From Acinetobacter rongchengensis (GTDB taxonomy: Bacteria; Pseudomonadota; Gammaproteobacteria; Pseudomonadales; Moraxellaceae): DNA of 64,000 nt. The position numbers and the translations under genes were made by a program. This document shows, in pieces, positions 1-9,718 of this stretch (positions within the stretch are counted from its first letter, which is position 1; each line of letters starts with the position of its first letter). The notes below the pieces were generated by a model. It worked only from the letters and a program-made list of their open reading frames with translations, was not told where the DNA came from and searched no databases. Location of the stretch: NCBI RefSeq assembly GCF_003611475.1, contig NZ_RAXT01000007.1:48536-112535 (forward strand), read 5' to 3'.

Positions 1-369
1 TTTCCTAAAATTGATGAAAGATTTATAGGGATGCAATATCGATATTTGTATACTTTAGGCTTTGCGCAAACGAATTTATTCAATTGTCTATATATTCATG
101 ATTTGGAAATGGCAACACATGTGTCTTATGATTTTGGGGCACAGTGGGCAATAGGCGAGTTGACATTTGTTGCTGAAAATGAACATAGCCCAGAAGGTCA
201 TGGCTATTTGATGGGATATTTACATCACATTGAAGGTGAGGCAGCCAAAGCAGTGATTCTCAAAGTGGCTGGGTTAGATATTCAGCAGCAAGCTGAAATT
301 GATTTGGCTGTGCATGTTCCATTAGGCTTTCATTGTAATTGGGTTGCGTCGAGTGAAATGCTACTTTGA
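1..369 (+). CDS. Carotenoid oxygenase (RPE65/lignostilbene dioxygenase family), C-terminal part
   Basis: The reading frame is open from base 1, so the gene starts upstream and only the last 122 residues are visible. They begin with FPKIDERFIG, a signature near the end of carotenoid-cleaving and lignostilbene dioxygenases. They end with a GFHCNW segment, which in the family carries the last of four histidines holding the catalytic Fe(II). Family members cleave a C=C bond of carotenoids, stilbenes or similar phenylpropenes with O2. The substrate cannot be told from this fragment. The usual form of the end motif is GFHGNW; here a cysteine replaces the glycine after the histidine. The family call is firm, the exact activity is not. 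Confidence 0.85.
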   Translation, partial: FPKIDERFIGMQYRYLYTLGFAQTNLFNCLYIHDLEMATHVSYDFGAQWAIGELTFVAENEHSPEGHGYLMGYLHHIEGEAAKAVILKVAGLDIQQQAEIDLAVHVPLGFHCNWVASSEMLL

Positions 370-531
370 ATACGCTTTCAATAAAATGATGATGTTGGAA
401 AATGATCAAAATGAAAGAGATATATCGAGATTTAAACAACAAAATATCAATAATTAACAATTATGAATATTAATTCTCAGGTTCTGGTTTTATGATAGTC
501 TTATTACTTAATATGCTTTAAAGATATAGAA

Positions 532-1341
532 ATGAAAGTAAATTTTAAAAGTGGTCTGATTTTTTCATCTCTGTTATCGACGATGTTTATGCTTACTGCA
601 TGTCAGGAAAAGCCAGCTCCGCAAGCTGAACAAAAGGCGGTTCAAAGCCAATCTGAAGTGACGCCACTCATTCAAGCTAAAATTGAACGTGTTGAAATTC
701 CTAAAAAGCAATTCTGCGATGAAGGCGGGTGTATCCAATACGATTTACAAACAGTGAAGTCAAATGTCGCTTGGATTGACGACTATTTTATGACTCGTAT
801 TAAAAAAGATGTACCAAATGCTTTTGAACAAGGACACGCGAATGCTCAAACTGAGCATGAAGCACAGCAGTCTGCATTAAAAGGTTTAAGTCAAAATTCA
901 ATTTATGTGCGTTTTATTTCGCAACAAAATAATTTAGCCACTTTTGTGATTCAAACTTATAGCTATGCTGCAGGGGCTGCACATGGGATGTATCATAATG
1001 AATATGTGACTTTTGATTTGAATACCAAAAAGCGTTTAGCACTTACAGATATTCTAAAACCTAATGTTGAAGCAAAGGTTGCGGAGCAACTTTATGATGC
1101 GAATGCCAATTGGTTGATCCAAAAAGATATTACTCGTGAAAAATTACAATTGAGTGATAATTATTATTACGGTGTAAACGGCATTGTTTTTGTGTATCCA
1201 TTATATGAATTAACCTCTTATGCAGATGGAATGCCAGAACTTAAATTGCCTTATCAAGTTGCGAAAGATTTGGTTAAAGCGGAATATTTACCAAGTTTGC
1301 CTCAGGTTGAACCAGTGGTAGAAAAGTCCGTAAGTCCATAA
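532..1341 (+). CDS. RsiV-like lipoprotein with DUF3298 domain
   Basis: The 269-residue protein opens with a lipoprotein signal peptide ending in the lipobox LTAC (Cys at about residue 24), so it is probably anchored to a periplasmic membrane face. A low-complexity Gln/Ala/Glu linker follows. The C-terminal two thirds resemble the DUF4163/DUF3298 module of RsiV-type proteins, with a GAAHGMYHNEYVTFDL stretch and then a KKRLALTDIL segment typical of DUF3298. Two cysteines (CDEGGC) sit just before the domain. RsiV in Bacillus is an anti-sigma factor that binds lysozyme. This protein has no cytoplasmic anti-sigma segment, so a role in sigma control is unlikely and its ligand is unknown. It stands alone, 106 bases before serS. 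Confidence 0.75.
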   Translation: MKVNFKSGLIFSSLLSTMFMLTACQEKPAPQAEQKAVQSQSEVTPLIQAKIERVEIPKKQFCDEGGCIQYDLQTVKSNVAWIDDYFMTRIKKDVPNAFEQGHANAQTEHEAQQSALKGLSQNSIYVRFISQQNNLATFVIQTYSYAAGAAHGMYHNEYVTFDLNTKKRLALTDILKPNVEAKVAEQLYDANANWLIQKDITREKLQLSDNYYYGVNGIVFVYPLYELTSYADGMPELKLPYQVAKDLVKAEYLPSLPQVEPVVEKSVSP

Positions 1342-1420
1342 TTTGTTGTCAAATCATACAATTCATGTCTGTGTAATGCTCTGTCACTGTATTTTTTTTG
1401 GTGAAGAGCTTACACTATAG

Positions 1421-2719
<1,299 letters not shown>

Positions 2720-2800
2720 GTTCAAATGAACTGATAAATGACTTAGTTTTGTGCACAATAATTGCTTAGTACAATCAGATTTGAACTTTTGAGGAACACT

Positions 2801-4192
2801 GTGGAAATTTTCCCAATCTCGTTAAAGCTACAAGGGCAACCTTGTCTGATTGTTGGTGGTGGGCATATTGCTTATCGTAAAGCAGTTTTGCTGGCAAAAG
2901 CAGGTGCGATCATTCATGTGATTGCACCTGAAATTGAACCAAGCTTGTTGGAAATTGTTCATGCAACTCAAGGACAATTCCATCAGGTTGAATTTGATGA
3001 TCAAATTAGCCTTAGTCATTATCGCTTAGTGATTGCTGCGACCAATAATAGCGCAGTTAACCAAGCGGTTTTTGAAGCTTGCGAAGATTTAAATGTACTG
3101 GTCAATAGTGTTGATGATCCTCCACATTGCCGTTTTATGGTACCAGCGATTATTGATCGTTCCCCATTGGTTGTTTCAATTGCCACCAATGGTGCATCTC
3201 CAGTTTTATCCCGTCAAATCCGTACCCAATTAGAAGCTGCTATCCCACATGGTATGGGGAAACTTGCTGATTTTTCAGGCAAATGGCGTAAGGTTGTTAA
3301 AGAAAAGATAGCCAATCCTGATGAGCGTCGTATTTTTTGGGAAAACTTGTATGCAAGTCCACTGAAAGAACACGTATTTAATGACAATATCATTGAGGCT
3401 GATCATTTAATTGAACAAGCTTTGACGGAATGGCAAAAACCGAAAGGTGAAGTGTATCTGATTGGTGCAGGGCCGGGCGATCCAGAATTATTAACGTTAA
3501 AAGCACTTAGATTGATGCAACAAGCGGATGTGGTTATTTATGATCGCCTGGTTTCCGCGCCGATTTTAGAATTGTGTCGTCGTGATGCAACTAAGATTTA
3601 TGTAGGTAAAGCACGTTCAAATCATTCTGTTCCTCAGGATGGGATTAATGCTTTATTGGTTCAATATGCCTCAGAAGGTAAACGTGTTTGCCGCTTGAAA
3701 GGCGGTGATCCATTCATCTTTGGACGTGGCGGTGAGGAAATTCAAGAGCTTTATCAAGCGGGGATAAGCTTCCAAGTTGTTCCCGGGATTACGGCTGCTT
3801 CAGGTTGTTCAGCTTATGCGGGTATTCCACTGACTCATCGTGATTATGCACAAAGCGTACGTTTCCTGACTGGTCATTTGAAAGAAGGTTCACCTGAGTT
3901 GCCTTGGAATGAATTGGTTTATGAAAATCAAACCCTTGTTCTATACATGGGCTTAGTGGGTTTGGAAAAAATTTGTGAACAACTGATTGCACATGGTCAG
4001 CGTCCAAGTATGCCTGTTGCACTTATTTCCAAAGGCACAACCCCAGACCAAAAAGTGGTGGTTGGAACTTTGGCCGATATTGCTTCAAAAGTTGAAGAAA
4101 ATCATATTCAAGCGCCTACTTTGACCATTATTGGTGAAGTCGTGAGTTTACGTGAACAGTTGCAATGGCAATTCCTCCCAAACCCTATTTAA
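2801..4192 (+). CDS. cysG: Siroheme synthase (uroporphyrinogen-III methyltransferase / precorrin-2 dehydrogenase / ferrochelatase)
   Basis: Trifunctional enzyme that makes siroheme, the cofactor of sulfite and nitrite reductases, from uroporphyrinogen III. The N-terminal half holds the NAD-binding dehydrogenase/ferrochelatase domain: GGGHIAYRKA near residue 19 and NSVDDPPHCRF with the conserved aspartates. The C-terminal half is the SUMT methyltransferase, with VYLIGAGPGDPELLTLKA and GGDPFIFGRGGEE. I use the GTG at 2801, which has a GAGGA ribosome binding site at 2791 and yields MEIFPISLKL; an upstream TTG at 2762 would only add 13 unlikely residues. The length of 463 residues is normal. It lies 81 bases after serS and 65 bases before trmL. 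Confidence 0.96.
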   Translation: MEIFPISLKLQGQPCLIVGGGHIAYRKAVLLAKAGAIIHVIAPEIEPSLLEIVHATQGQFHQVEFDDQISLSHYRLVIAATNNSAVNQAVFEACEDLNVLVNSVDDPPHCRFMVPAIIDRSPLVVSIATNGASPVLSRQIRTQLEAAIPHGMGKLADFSGKWRKVVKEKIANPDERRIFWENLYASPLKEHVFNDNIIEADHLIEQALTEWQKPKGEVYLIGAGPGDPELLTLKALRLMQQADVVIYDRLVSAPILELCRRDATKIYVGKARSNHSVPQDGINALLVQYASEGKRVCRLKGGDPFIFGRGGEEIQELYQAGISFQVVPGITAASGCSAYAGIPLTHRDYAQSVRFLTGHLKEGSPELPWNELVYENQTLVLYMGLVGLEKICEQLIAHGQRPSMPVALISKGTTPDQKVVVGTLADIASKVEENHIQAPTLTIIGEVVSLREQLQWQFLPNPI

Positions 4193-4257
4193 AAAGGTGG
4201 ATAGTTCCTCTCTTTAATAAGGTGGGGTTCGGGGAGATTTTAAAGTAGAGATATCTT

Positions 4258-4737
4258 GTGATTCATGTTGTTTTATTTGAACCTGAAATTCCTGCAAATA
4301 CTGGGAATATTATCCGTTTATGTGCCAATACAGGTGCGCAGTTACATTTGGTCAAACCATTGGGGTTTGAATTAGATGATAAAAAATTGCGTCGTGCAGG
4401 TTTGGATTATCATGAATGGGCGCATATGAAAGTTTGGGAAAATTTTGCGGAATGTTTGGCTCATTTAGAAGCGCAAGATATTGACCAGAACGCAATTTAT
4501 CCGCTCACGACCAAAGGCACTGAAACACCACATACCTCAGATTTAAATCGTCCGATTGCGTTGTTAATGGGGCCTGAAACGCGTGGTTTACCAGAAGATG
4601 TTCGTATGATGTTTCCGCAACAACACTGGATTCGTTTACCGATGGCACCAAACTCTCGTAGTTTAAATTTATCCAATGCAACTGCTGTGATCTTATATGA
4701 AGCATGGCGTCAGCAAGGGTTTAAAGAATTGGTTTAA
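4258..4737 (+). CDS. trmL: tRNA (cytidine/uridine-34-2'-O)-methyltransferase
   Basis: SPOUT-class methyltransferase that 2'-O-methylates the wobble base of tRNA-Leu isoacceptors using S-adenosylmethionine. The 159-residue size and the opening FEPEIPANTGNIIRLCANTG are diagnostic of the TrmL/YibK branch. The trefoil-knot SAM site shows as LLMGPETRGLP and SLNLSNATAVILYEAWRQ. It starts with GTG at 4258. The target tRNA-Leu(UAA) is itself encoded twice in this window (near 43 and 46.2 kb). A 12-bp hairpin follows the gene. Confidence 0.95.
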   Translation: MIHVVLFEPEIPANTGNIIRLCANTGAQLHLVKPLGFELDDKKLRRAGLDYHEWAHMKVWENFAECLAHLEAQDIDQNAIYPLTTKGTETPHTSDLNRPIALLMGPETRGLPEDVRMMFPQQHWIRLPMAPNSRSLNLSNATAVILYEAWRQQGFKELV

Positions 4738-4763
4738 AACTTTGAACTTACATTCCGATAAAT

Positions 4764-4795
4764 CCAAAGCAAGTTTATGTTTGAACTTGCTTTGG
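4764..4795 (+). terminator. Hairpin after trmL
   Basis: A perfect 12-bp inverted repeat (CCAAAGCAAGTT and its complement) with an 8-base loop sits 26 bases after the trmL stop. It is not followed by a run of T, so it could act as an mRNA 3' stabiliser or a weak terminator rather than a classical intrinsic terminator. Confidence 0.55.
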
Positions 4796-4937
4796 CATCT
4801 TAAATCAATAACAGTAAACCTTTTATAATTTTTCTTAGTTCTTAATTTTTCAATAAAATAGTTTTGATACTCTTGAATCAGTAGATACTAGGCACAATTG
4901 ATATTTATCATATTGATTATTCAATTATTATCACTAT

Positions 4938-5327
4938 TTAAGCATTTTGCTCAAGCTCAAGTTGAGCTGCATCAAATTTTCTTTGTGCGCGAATCACGTG
5001 TTGCATATTTCCTTCTGCCCAGACTTTAAACGATAATGCCGTTTGTGCAAATTCAGCGCCTAAAGTTGTGAGTGCATACTCAACTCGAATAACATTATTT
5101 TCGTGAATCGTACGGGAGATAAAACCATCTCTTTCTAAGACTTTTAATTTTTGTGAAAGGACTTTGGGAGAAATTCCCACAAGATTCTTTTTCAGCTCAT
5201 TAAAATGTTGAGACTGCTGATCTAAGCGGTAAATAATCAGCAAAATCCATTTGTCTGCAAATTTTTCAAAAAAAGATCGAGCAGGGCAATTAGGATGAAA
5301 AATATTAAAATTGAAAGCATTAGTCAT
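4938..5327 (-). CDS. HxlR-family transcriptional regulator
   Basis: A 129-residue winged-helix DNA-binding protein of the MarR-related HxlR family. The signature is CPARSFFEKFADKWILLIIY at residues 15-34, followed by a LKKNLVGISPKVLSQKLKVL recognition region. HxlR proteins commonly sense aldehydes, quinones, diamide or hypochlorite, often through the N-terminal cysteine seen here at position 15, and control a neighbouring oxidoreductase. It is divergent from a short-chain dehydrogenase and a flavodoxin-like gene, the usual arrangement for local control. The 178-base gap between them carries overlapping inverted repeats that look like operators. Confidence 0.9.
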   Translation of the reverse strand: MTNAFNFNIFHPNCPARSFFEKFADKWILLIIYRLDQQSQHFNELKKNLVGISPKVLSQKLKVLERDGFISRTIHENNVIRVEYALTTLGAEFAQTALSFKVWAEGNMQHVIRAQRKFDAAQLELEQNA

Positions 5328-5380
5328 TTTGAATTTACCTCAAGCATAAATTTTAATGTAATTCATACATAAAAGAGACC

Positions 5381-5410
5381 AGTTACCAGCTAGTAACTAA
5401 TTGATACTAG
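5381..5410. promoter_or_regulatory. Overlapping inverted repeats, likely HxlR operator
   Basis: Two inverted repeats overlap here: AGTTAC-N6-GTAACT at 5381-5398 and CTAGTA-N9-TACTAG at 5390-5410. They lie 54-83 bases upstream of the HxlR gene and about 100 bases upstream of the dehydrogenase. Their symmetry suits a dimeric winged-helix regulator. Assignment to the adjacent HxlR protein is inference. Confidence 0.5.
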
Positions 5411-5505
5411 GTTCCAAAAGTATATCATAAGTGGAGAAGATGAATGAAGTTCTGTGAATGATCTTCAATATGAAATAAAAACGCTTTAATTTTGAGCATG
5501 GTCCA

Positions 5506-6207
5506 ATGAAAATAACAGATGCAGTGGTTTTTGTGACAGGTGCTAATCGTGGATTAGGACTGGTATTAGCCCAAGAAGCTGTGCAGCGTGGCGCTAAAAA
5601 AGTTTATGCAGGTATGCGCAATACAGCAGGTTTTGAGCAAGACGGTATTATTCCAATTCAGATTGATGTTACAGATTCAGAATCAATTCAAAAAGCAGTT
5701 GCAGAATGTGCTGATGTCAATCTACTGATTAATAATGCAGGTATTGCACGTCTAAACCAAAGCCCAGTCGATACAGAAATAATGGCGACAACACGCAAAG
5801 TTTTAGAAACCAATTTGTATGGTGTGATCGCTAGTACTCAGCATTTTTCTCCTGTTTTGCAAAAAAATAGTGAAAGTTATATCGTCAATATTTTGTCAGA
5901 TGTCTCTTGGGAACCAAGTACATTTCTTGCCAGTTACGCTATTTCCAAAGCTGCAGCGTGGTCTTATACCAATTCTACTCGACAAGCATTGAGTCCGTCG
6001 AATGTGCATGTGATGGGTGTACATGTTGGTTTTATTGACACTGATTTAACGCAAACTTTGGAGATTCCAAAAATTTCACCTAAGACGGTTGCTGAACAGG
6101 TTTTTGATGGAATTGAGCAAAATGCATTTGAGGTTTTAGTGGGGGAGTCTACTCAAAAACTGAAACAAGATCTCACTGCTGTTATCCCAAGTTATGTAAA
6201 AATTTAA
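5506..6207 (+). CDS. Short-chain dehydrogenase/reductase (SDR)
   Basis: A 233-residue classical SDR with a Rossmann fold. It has the cofactor motif TGANRGLG at residues 12-19, the structural NNAG motif near residue 80, and a catalytic Tyr-x3-Lys in SYAISKAA. An NAD(P)-dependent carbonyl or alcohol oxidoreductase is expected; the substrate cannot be read from sequence. It is 46 bases upstream of a flavodoxin-like gene on the same strand and divergent from an HxlR regulator, suggesting an inducible reductase unit for reactive carbonyls or quinones. No strong ribosome binding site is visible before the ATG. Confidence 0.88.
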   Translation: MKITDAVVFVTGANRGLGLVLAQEAVQRGAKKVYAGMRNTAGFEQDGIIPIQIDVTDSESIQKAVAECADVNLLINNAGIARLNQSPVDTEIMATTRKVLETNLYGVIASTQHFSPVLQKNSESYIVNILSDVSWEPSTFLASYAISKAAAWSYTNSTRQALSPSNVHVMGVHVGFIDTDLTQTLEIPKISPKTVAEQVFDGIEQNAFEVLVGESTQKLKQDLTAVIPSYVKI

Positions 6208-6253
6208 TAAAGAATTTTTTAAACACAAAACATTTATTCATGAGGAATACATA

Positions 6254-6808
6254 ATGTCAAATATCGCTGTTGTTTATTATTCAGGTTACGGTCATACCAA
6301 AGTTGTTGCAGAAACATTTGCACGTGAAATTGATGCCCAATTGATTGAAGTGGATCAAGAAGGTAATGTTCCTGAAGATGCTTGGGATAAGCTGAATGCT
6401 GCCAAAGGTATCGTTTTTGGTGCGCCAACGTATATGGCAGGTGTGCCTTGGCAGTTTAAAAAGTTTGCTGATGCGACCTCTAAAATTTGGTTTACTCAAG
6501 GTTGGAAAGATAAAGTTTTCGCAGGCTTTACCAATAGTGCGAGTATGAATGGTGATAAACAAGTGACATTAATTAGCTTGCAAACACTGGCATCACAACA
6601 TGGTGGTATTTGGGTAAGTTTAGGTCTAGCACCATCCAATACCAAAGCTGCAACTCGTGCAGATGTGAATAACCTCGGTGGTTCTGTCGGTTTATTGGTG
6701 CAGTCTCCAGCAGATGCAAGTGTAAGTGAAATCCCTTCAGGTGATTTAGAAACCACGAAATTGTATGCAAAACGTGTTCAAGCCATTGTGAATAAATTCT
6801 CAGCCTAA
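6254..6808 (+). CDS. Flavodoxin-like NAD(P)H:quinone oxidoreductase (WrbA-type)
   Basis: A 184-residue protein of the flavodoxin/WrbA superfamily. The FMN phosphate loop is YSGYGHTKVVAETF near residues 9-22 and the isoalloxazine-contacting loop is FGAPTYMAGVPWQFKKF. Such enzymes reduce quinones by two electrons and protect against redox cycling. A GAGGAA ribosome binding site precedes the ATG. It forms a unit with the upstream short-chain dehydrogenase and is probably under the HxlR regulator. A paralogue of nearly the same length lies at 39935-40486. Physiological substrate and whether it forms WrbA-like tetramers are unknown. Confidence 0.87.
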   Translation: MSNIAVVYYSGYGHTKVVAETFAREIDAQLIEVDQEGNVPEDAWDKLNAAKGIVFGAPTYMAGVPWQFKKFADATSKIWFTQGWKDKVFAGFTNSASMNGDKQVTLISLQTLASQHGGIWVSLGLAPSNTKAATRADVNNLGGSVGLLVQSPADASVSEIPSGDLETTKLYAKRVQAIVNKFSA

Positions 6809-6830
6809 CTTGAAATGAGTCTAAGCATAA

Positions 6831-6859
6831 AACAAAAGGCGCATCATGCGCCTTTTGTT
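6831..6859. terminator. Bidirectional terminator
   Basis: A GC-rich hairpin (GGCGC-atcat-GCGCC flanked by AACAAAA/TTTTGTT) lies between the convergent flavodoxin-like gene and the permease gene. It has T-rich ends in both directions. Confidence 0.85.
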
Positions 6860-6884
6860 GATTTTGAATCATGTAAGCAAGTGC

Positions 6885-8270
6885 TTATTCATGTTCATTA
6901 TGTTGCGGAGCAGGGTAACGGAAACCTTTGGTTTTATAACCTAAGTAAAGGATACCGAACATCGCCCACCACAAACCGAATTTTAAAGCAGTTTCTTCAA
7001 TTTCAAGCCACATTGCAAAGATACTAATAAAACCAAGCAAAGGAATAATCACAAAGCTTATAATATCTTTAAATGTTTTGGTACGGCCATCACGCAATGC
7101 ATAGCGTGAAATCACCGATAAATTCACAAATGTAAATGCAGTTAAAGCACCAAAACTGATCATTGAAATAACAATATCAAGATCCATAAAGCCAGCTGTT
7201 AAAGCAACTGCACCTACGATCAAAATATTATATGAAGGGGTAAAACTTTTTGGACTAATATGACCAAAGACTTTCTTATTGATCACACCATCACGGCCCA
7301 TTACATACATCAAGCGTGATACACCCGCATGAGCAGAAATCCCTGAAGCCATAACGGTTACGATTGCGAAATAAAGCACAACAGTTTTAAATGCAACACC
7401 ACCGACTGCTTGAAGAATATCAGGTTGCGTCGCAGCAACATCTTCAAAGTAGGTTTTAGGGTCATTCGGGAAATAAATCTGCATGAAGTAAGTACTGATA
7501 ATAAAGATCACACCAGCAAATAATGCAGTCATAAAGATCGCACGTGGTAATGTCTTTTCAGTATCTTTGGTTTCTTCTGCAAGAGAACTGAGTGAGTCAA
7601 AGCCTGTGAATGAGAAGCACAGTAAAGTCGCACCTGTGATTAATGCACCTAGAGAGGTCATCTCATTCCAAAATGGTTCTAAGCTCCATAACTGATATTT
7701 GGCATTGACCAAAGTACCATCAGCATTTACACCACCAGCTAAAAGTTGGTAAACCATCCATGTAAAGTAAGCAATAACCCCTAATTGTACAAATACAATG
7801 AGACTGTTAAAGTTTGCAACGAATTTAGCACCACGTAAATTCACCGCCGTCATTACAGCAGTAAGCCCGATGACCCAAACCCAATGGTTGACTTCAGGGA
7901 ACAGTGCTTCCAAATAAATCACAGCCAGAATGATATTGACCATTGGTGAGAGTAAATAATCTAACCAAGATGACCAACCTACCATGAAGCCTACATTCGG
8001 GTGAATGGATTTTTGTGCATAAGTATATGCAGAACCCGACGACGGATATCGACGGATCATATGGCCATAACTAATGGATGTGAATAAAATTGCAATCAGC
8101 GCAATGATATAAGACGTTGGAACGTGATAATGACTTTCTTCAGATACTAAACCAAAAGTATCAAATAGGGTCATGGGTTGGATATATGCCAAACCAATAA
8201 TGATGATGTGCCAAAAGCCAAGCGTTTTTTGCAGTTTAGCTGCCGATTGAGTCCCAGAGATATTTGTCAA
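6885..8270 (-). CDS. APC-family amino-acid/polyamine permease
   Basis: A 461-residue inner-membrane transporter with about 12 hydrophobic helices. The N-terminal helix contains the APC-type unwound segment (IIIGLAYIQPMTLFDTFG), and the SSGSAYTYAQKSIHPNVGFM region resembles putrescine importer PuuP and related amine carriers. A proton-coupled importer of an amino acid or amine is likely. Translation starts at TTG (8270) with an AGAGGA site 8 bases upstream, giving MTNISGTQSA. The gene is 260 bases downstream of the iron alcohol dehydrogenase on the same strand, separated from it by a terminator, so it is probably its own unit. Substrate assignment is weak. Confidence 0.88.
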   Translation of the reverse strand: MTNISGTQSAAKLQKTLGFWHIIIIGLAYIQPMTLFDTFGLVSEESHYHVPTSYIIALIAILFTSISYGHMIRRYPSSGSAYTYAQKSIHPNVGFMVGWSSWLDYLLSPMVNIILAVIYLEALFPEVNHWVWVIGLTAVMTAVNLRGAKFVANFNSLIVFVQLGVIAYFTWMVYQLLAGGVNADGTLVNAKYQLWSLEPFWNEMTSLGALITGATLLCFSFTGFDSLSSLAEETKDTEKTLPRAIFMTALFAGVIFIISTYFMQIYFPNDPKTYFEDVAATQPDILQAVGGVAFKTVVLYFAIVTVMASGISAHAGVSRLMYVMGRDGVINKKVFGHISPKSFTPSYNILIVGAVALTAGFMDLDIVISMISFGALTAFTFVNLSVISRYALRDGRTKTFKDIISFVIIPLLGFISIFAMWLEIEETALKFGLWWAMFGILYLGYKTKGFRYPAPQHNEHE

Positions 8271-8317
8271 CGGCGTTGTCCTCTTAATCGTTGATCAAGG
8301 ATCAGTCATGTTTATAA

Positions 8318-8340
8318 GGATCGTTTGAGACGAACGATCC
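8318..8340. promoter_or_regulatory. 8-bp inverted repeat upstream of the permease
   Basis: GGATCGTT-tgagacg-AACGATCC forms a perfect 8-bp stem with a 7-base loop, about 48 bases upstream of the permease start. On the minus strand it would sit in the promoter or 5' leader. It could be an operator or a leader hairpin; no regulator gene is adjacent. Confidence 0.45.
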
Positions 8341-8470
8341 CCCCTACAAATAAAACAAAAGTTCGCCAATCTACTCTAAAAAGGTGGCTTTTGTCAGTAA
8401 CTTTGTTATTTTTTTAGCAGAAAATGTACCAACTTGTCTAAAAAATAGATGACTTTAAGTTCAAAATAAC

Positions 8471-8504
8471 AAAAGCCCAATGTCGATCTAACATTAGGCT
8501 TTTT
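8471..8504 (-). terminator. Terminator after the iron alcohol dehydrogenase
   Basis: An imperfect hairpin, AAAAGCC-x-AATGT paired with ACATT-x-GGCTTTT, lies 27 bases beyond the dehydrogenase stop on the minus strand and ends in T residues. Confidence 0.75.
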
Positions 8505-8530
8505 AAAACGTTAAACAATCGTTTTATCGA

Positions 8531-9715
8531 TTACCACGCTTTGTCTAAAATCGCTCTTAAGTCTTTGAGCGTTGCTTCTTTCGGGTTAAAAATGATTGAC
8601 CCATCATTTAACGCTTTCTCTGCAACAGCATCCAGTTGTTCTTTGGTGATTTTACCAGTCTCACTCAATGTACGAGGAAGTTTGGTTACAGCGTGTAGAC
8701 GATCTCGTATTTCTTTTAATGTTGCGATGGTTTTATTGGCACGTTCATTTGCAGGCGTTTGTGCATAAATATCAGGCCCTGCAAGAGGAAGCAATAAATC
8801 CGCAATTTTGTCGCCATTCACCTCTTTGTTGTAGTCCAATACGTATGGAAGGAACAAATTCATACATAAACCATGCGGTAAATGTGCAACTGCGCCTAAG
8901 GCATGACCTAGAGAATGGACAATCCCAACCATTGAATTAGAAAAAGCAATACCAGCCATGGTTGACGCTTGAGCTAATTCAAGACGACCATGTGCATCGG
9001 TTGGGGTTTCTAAAACATTGAATAGGTTATTGCTAATCTTTTTGATTGCGGCAGTTGCATAGGCATCTGAAATAGGATTTGCAGCAATGCATGTATAGGC
9101 TTCAATCGCATGTGTCATTGCATCCATAGCGGTCATAGCCGTTAAATGCGGTGGCAATGTTTGTGTCATGCGCGGGTCTAAAATCGCAGCATGTGGCATT
9201 AAATAGTTTGAAGCAAAAGCCAATTTCACATTTTTTTGATTATCAGAAACAACAGCAGCAAGGGTAACTTCAGAACCTGTACCTGATGTCGTCGGAATCA
9301 CAAAAAAAGGCTTAAGTGGTTTAGGGAGGTTATGCGCACCTGAATATTTCAACAGATCATCGCCGCCTTCAGAAACAAGAATATTGGCAGCTTTAGAGGT
9401 GTCGATAACTGAACCACCACCCACTGCAATGATAGCATCACAGTGATTTGCACGATAAGCCTGAGCTGCTGCACGTACTGTTTCTAAGCTTGAATCAGGT
9501 GGAACATCATCAAAAATAAAGCCGATTTCGATATCGGTTGATTCAAATGATGCTTCGATAGGTGCTAATAGATTATTGGTACGCACGCCTTTGTCTGTAA
9601 TGATCATTGGGCGTTTTGAGCCTAAAACAGCCAATTCAAAAGGGATATGTTCGAGTGCAGCATGACCAGCAATCACTTTTACAGGACAAAAAAATTCGTA
9701 ATATGGTTTAGCCAT
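8531..9715 (-). CDS. Iron-containing (type III) alcohol dehydrogenase
   Basis: A 394-residue NAD(P)-dependent group III alcohol dehydrogenase. Visible are the nucleotide-binding GGGSVIDTSK motif (about residues 99-108) and the metal-site region DAMTHAIEAY plus HSLGHALGAVAHLPHG, which supply the Asp/His iron ligands. The family includes 1,3-propanediol, butanol and lactaldehyde dehydrogenases, and the length is typical. It begins 3 bases after the stop of a small SCP2-like protein and is surely translated in one operon with it. The permease lies further downstream behind a terminator. The substrate is not evident; the fixed partner suggests a hydrophobic alcohol or aldehyde, which is inference. 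Confidence 0.93.
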   Translation of the reverse strand: MAKPYYEFFCPVKVIAGHAALEHIPFELAVLGSKRPMIITDKGVRTNNLLAPIEASFESTDIEIGFIFDDVPPDSSLETVRAAAQAYRANHCDAIIAVGGGSVIDTSKAANILVSEGGDDLLKYSGAHNLPKPLKPFFVIPTTSGTGSEVTLAAVVSDNQKNVKLAFASNYLMPHAAILDPRMTQTLPPHLTAMTAMDAMTHAIEAYTCIAANPISDAYATAAIKKISNNLFNVLETPTDAHGRLELAQASTMAGIAFSNSMVGIVHSLGHALGAVAHLPHGLCMNLFLPYVLDYNKEVNGDKIADLLLPLAGPDIYAQTPANERANKTIATLKEIRDRLHAVTKLPRTLSETGKITKEQLDAVAEKALNDGSIIFNPKEATLKDLRAILDKAW

Positions 9716-9718
9716 GAC

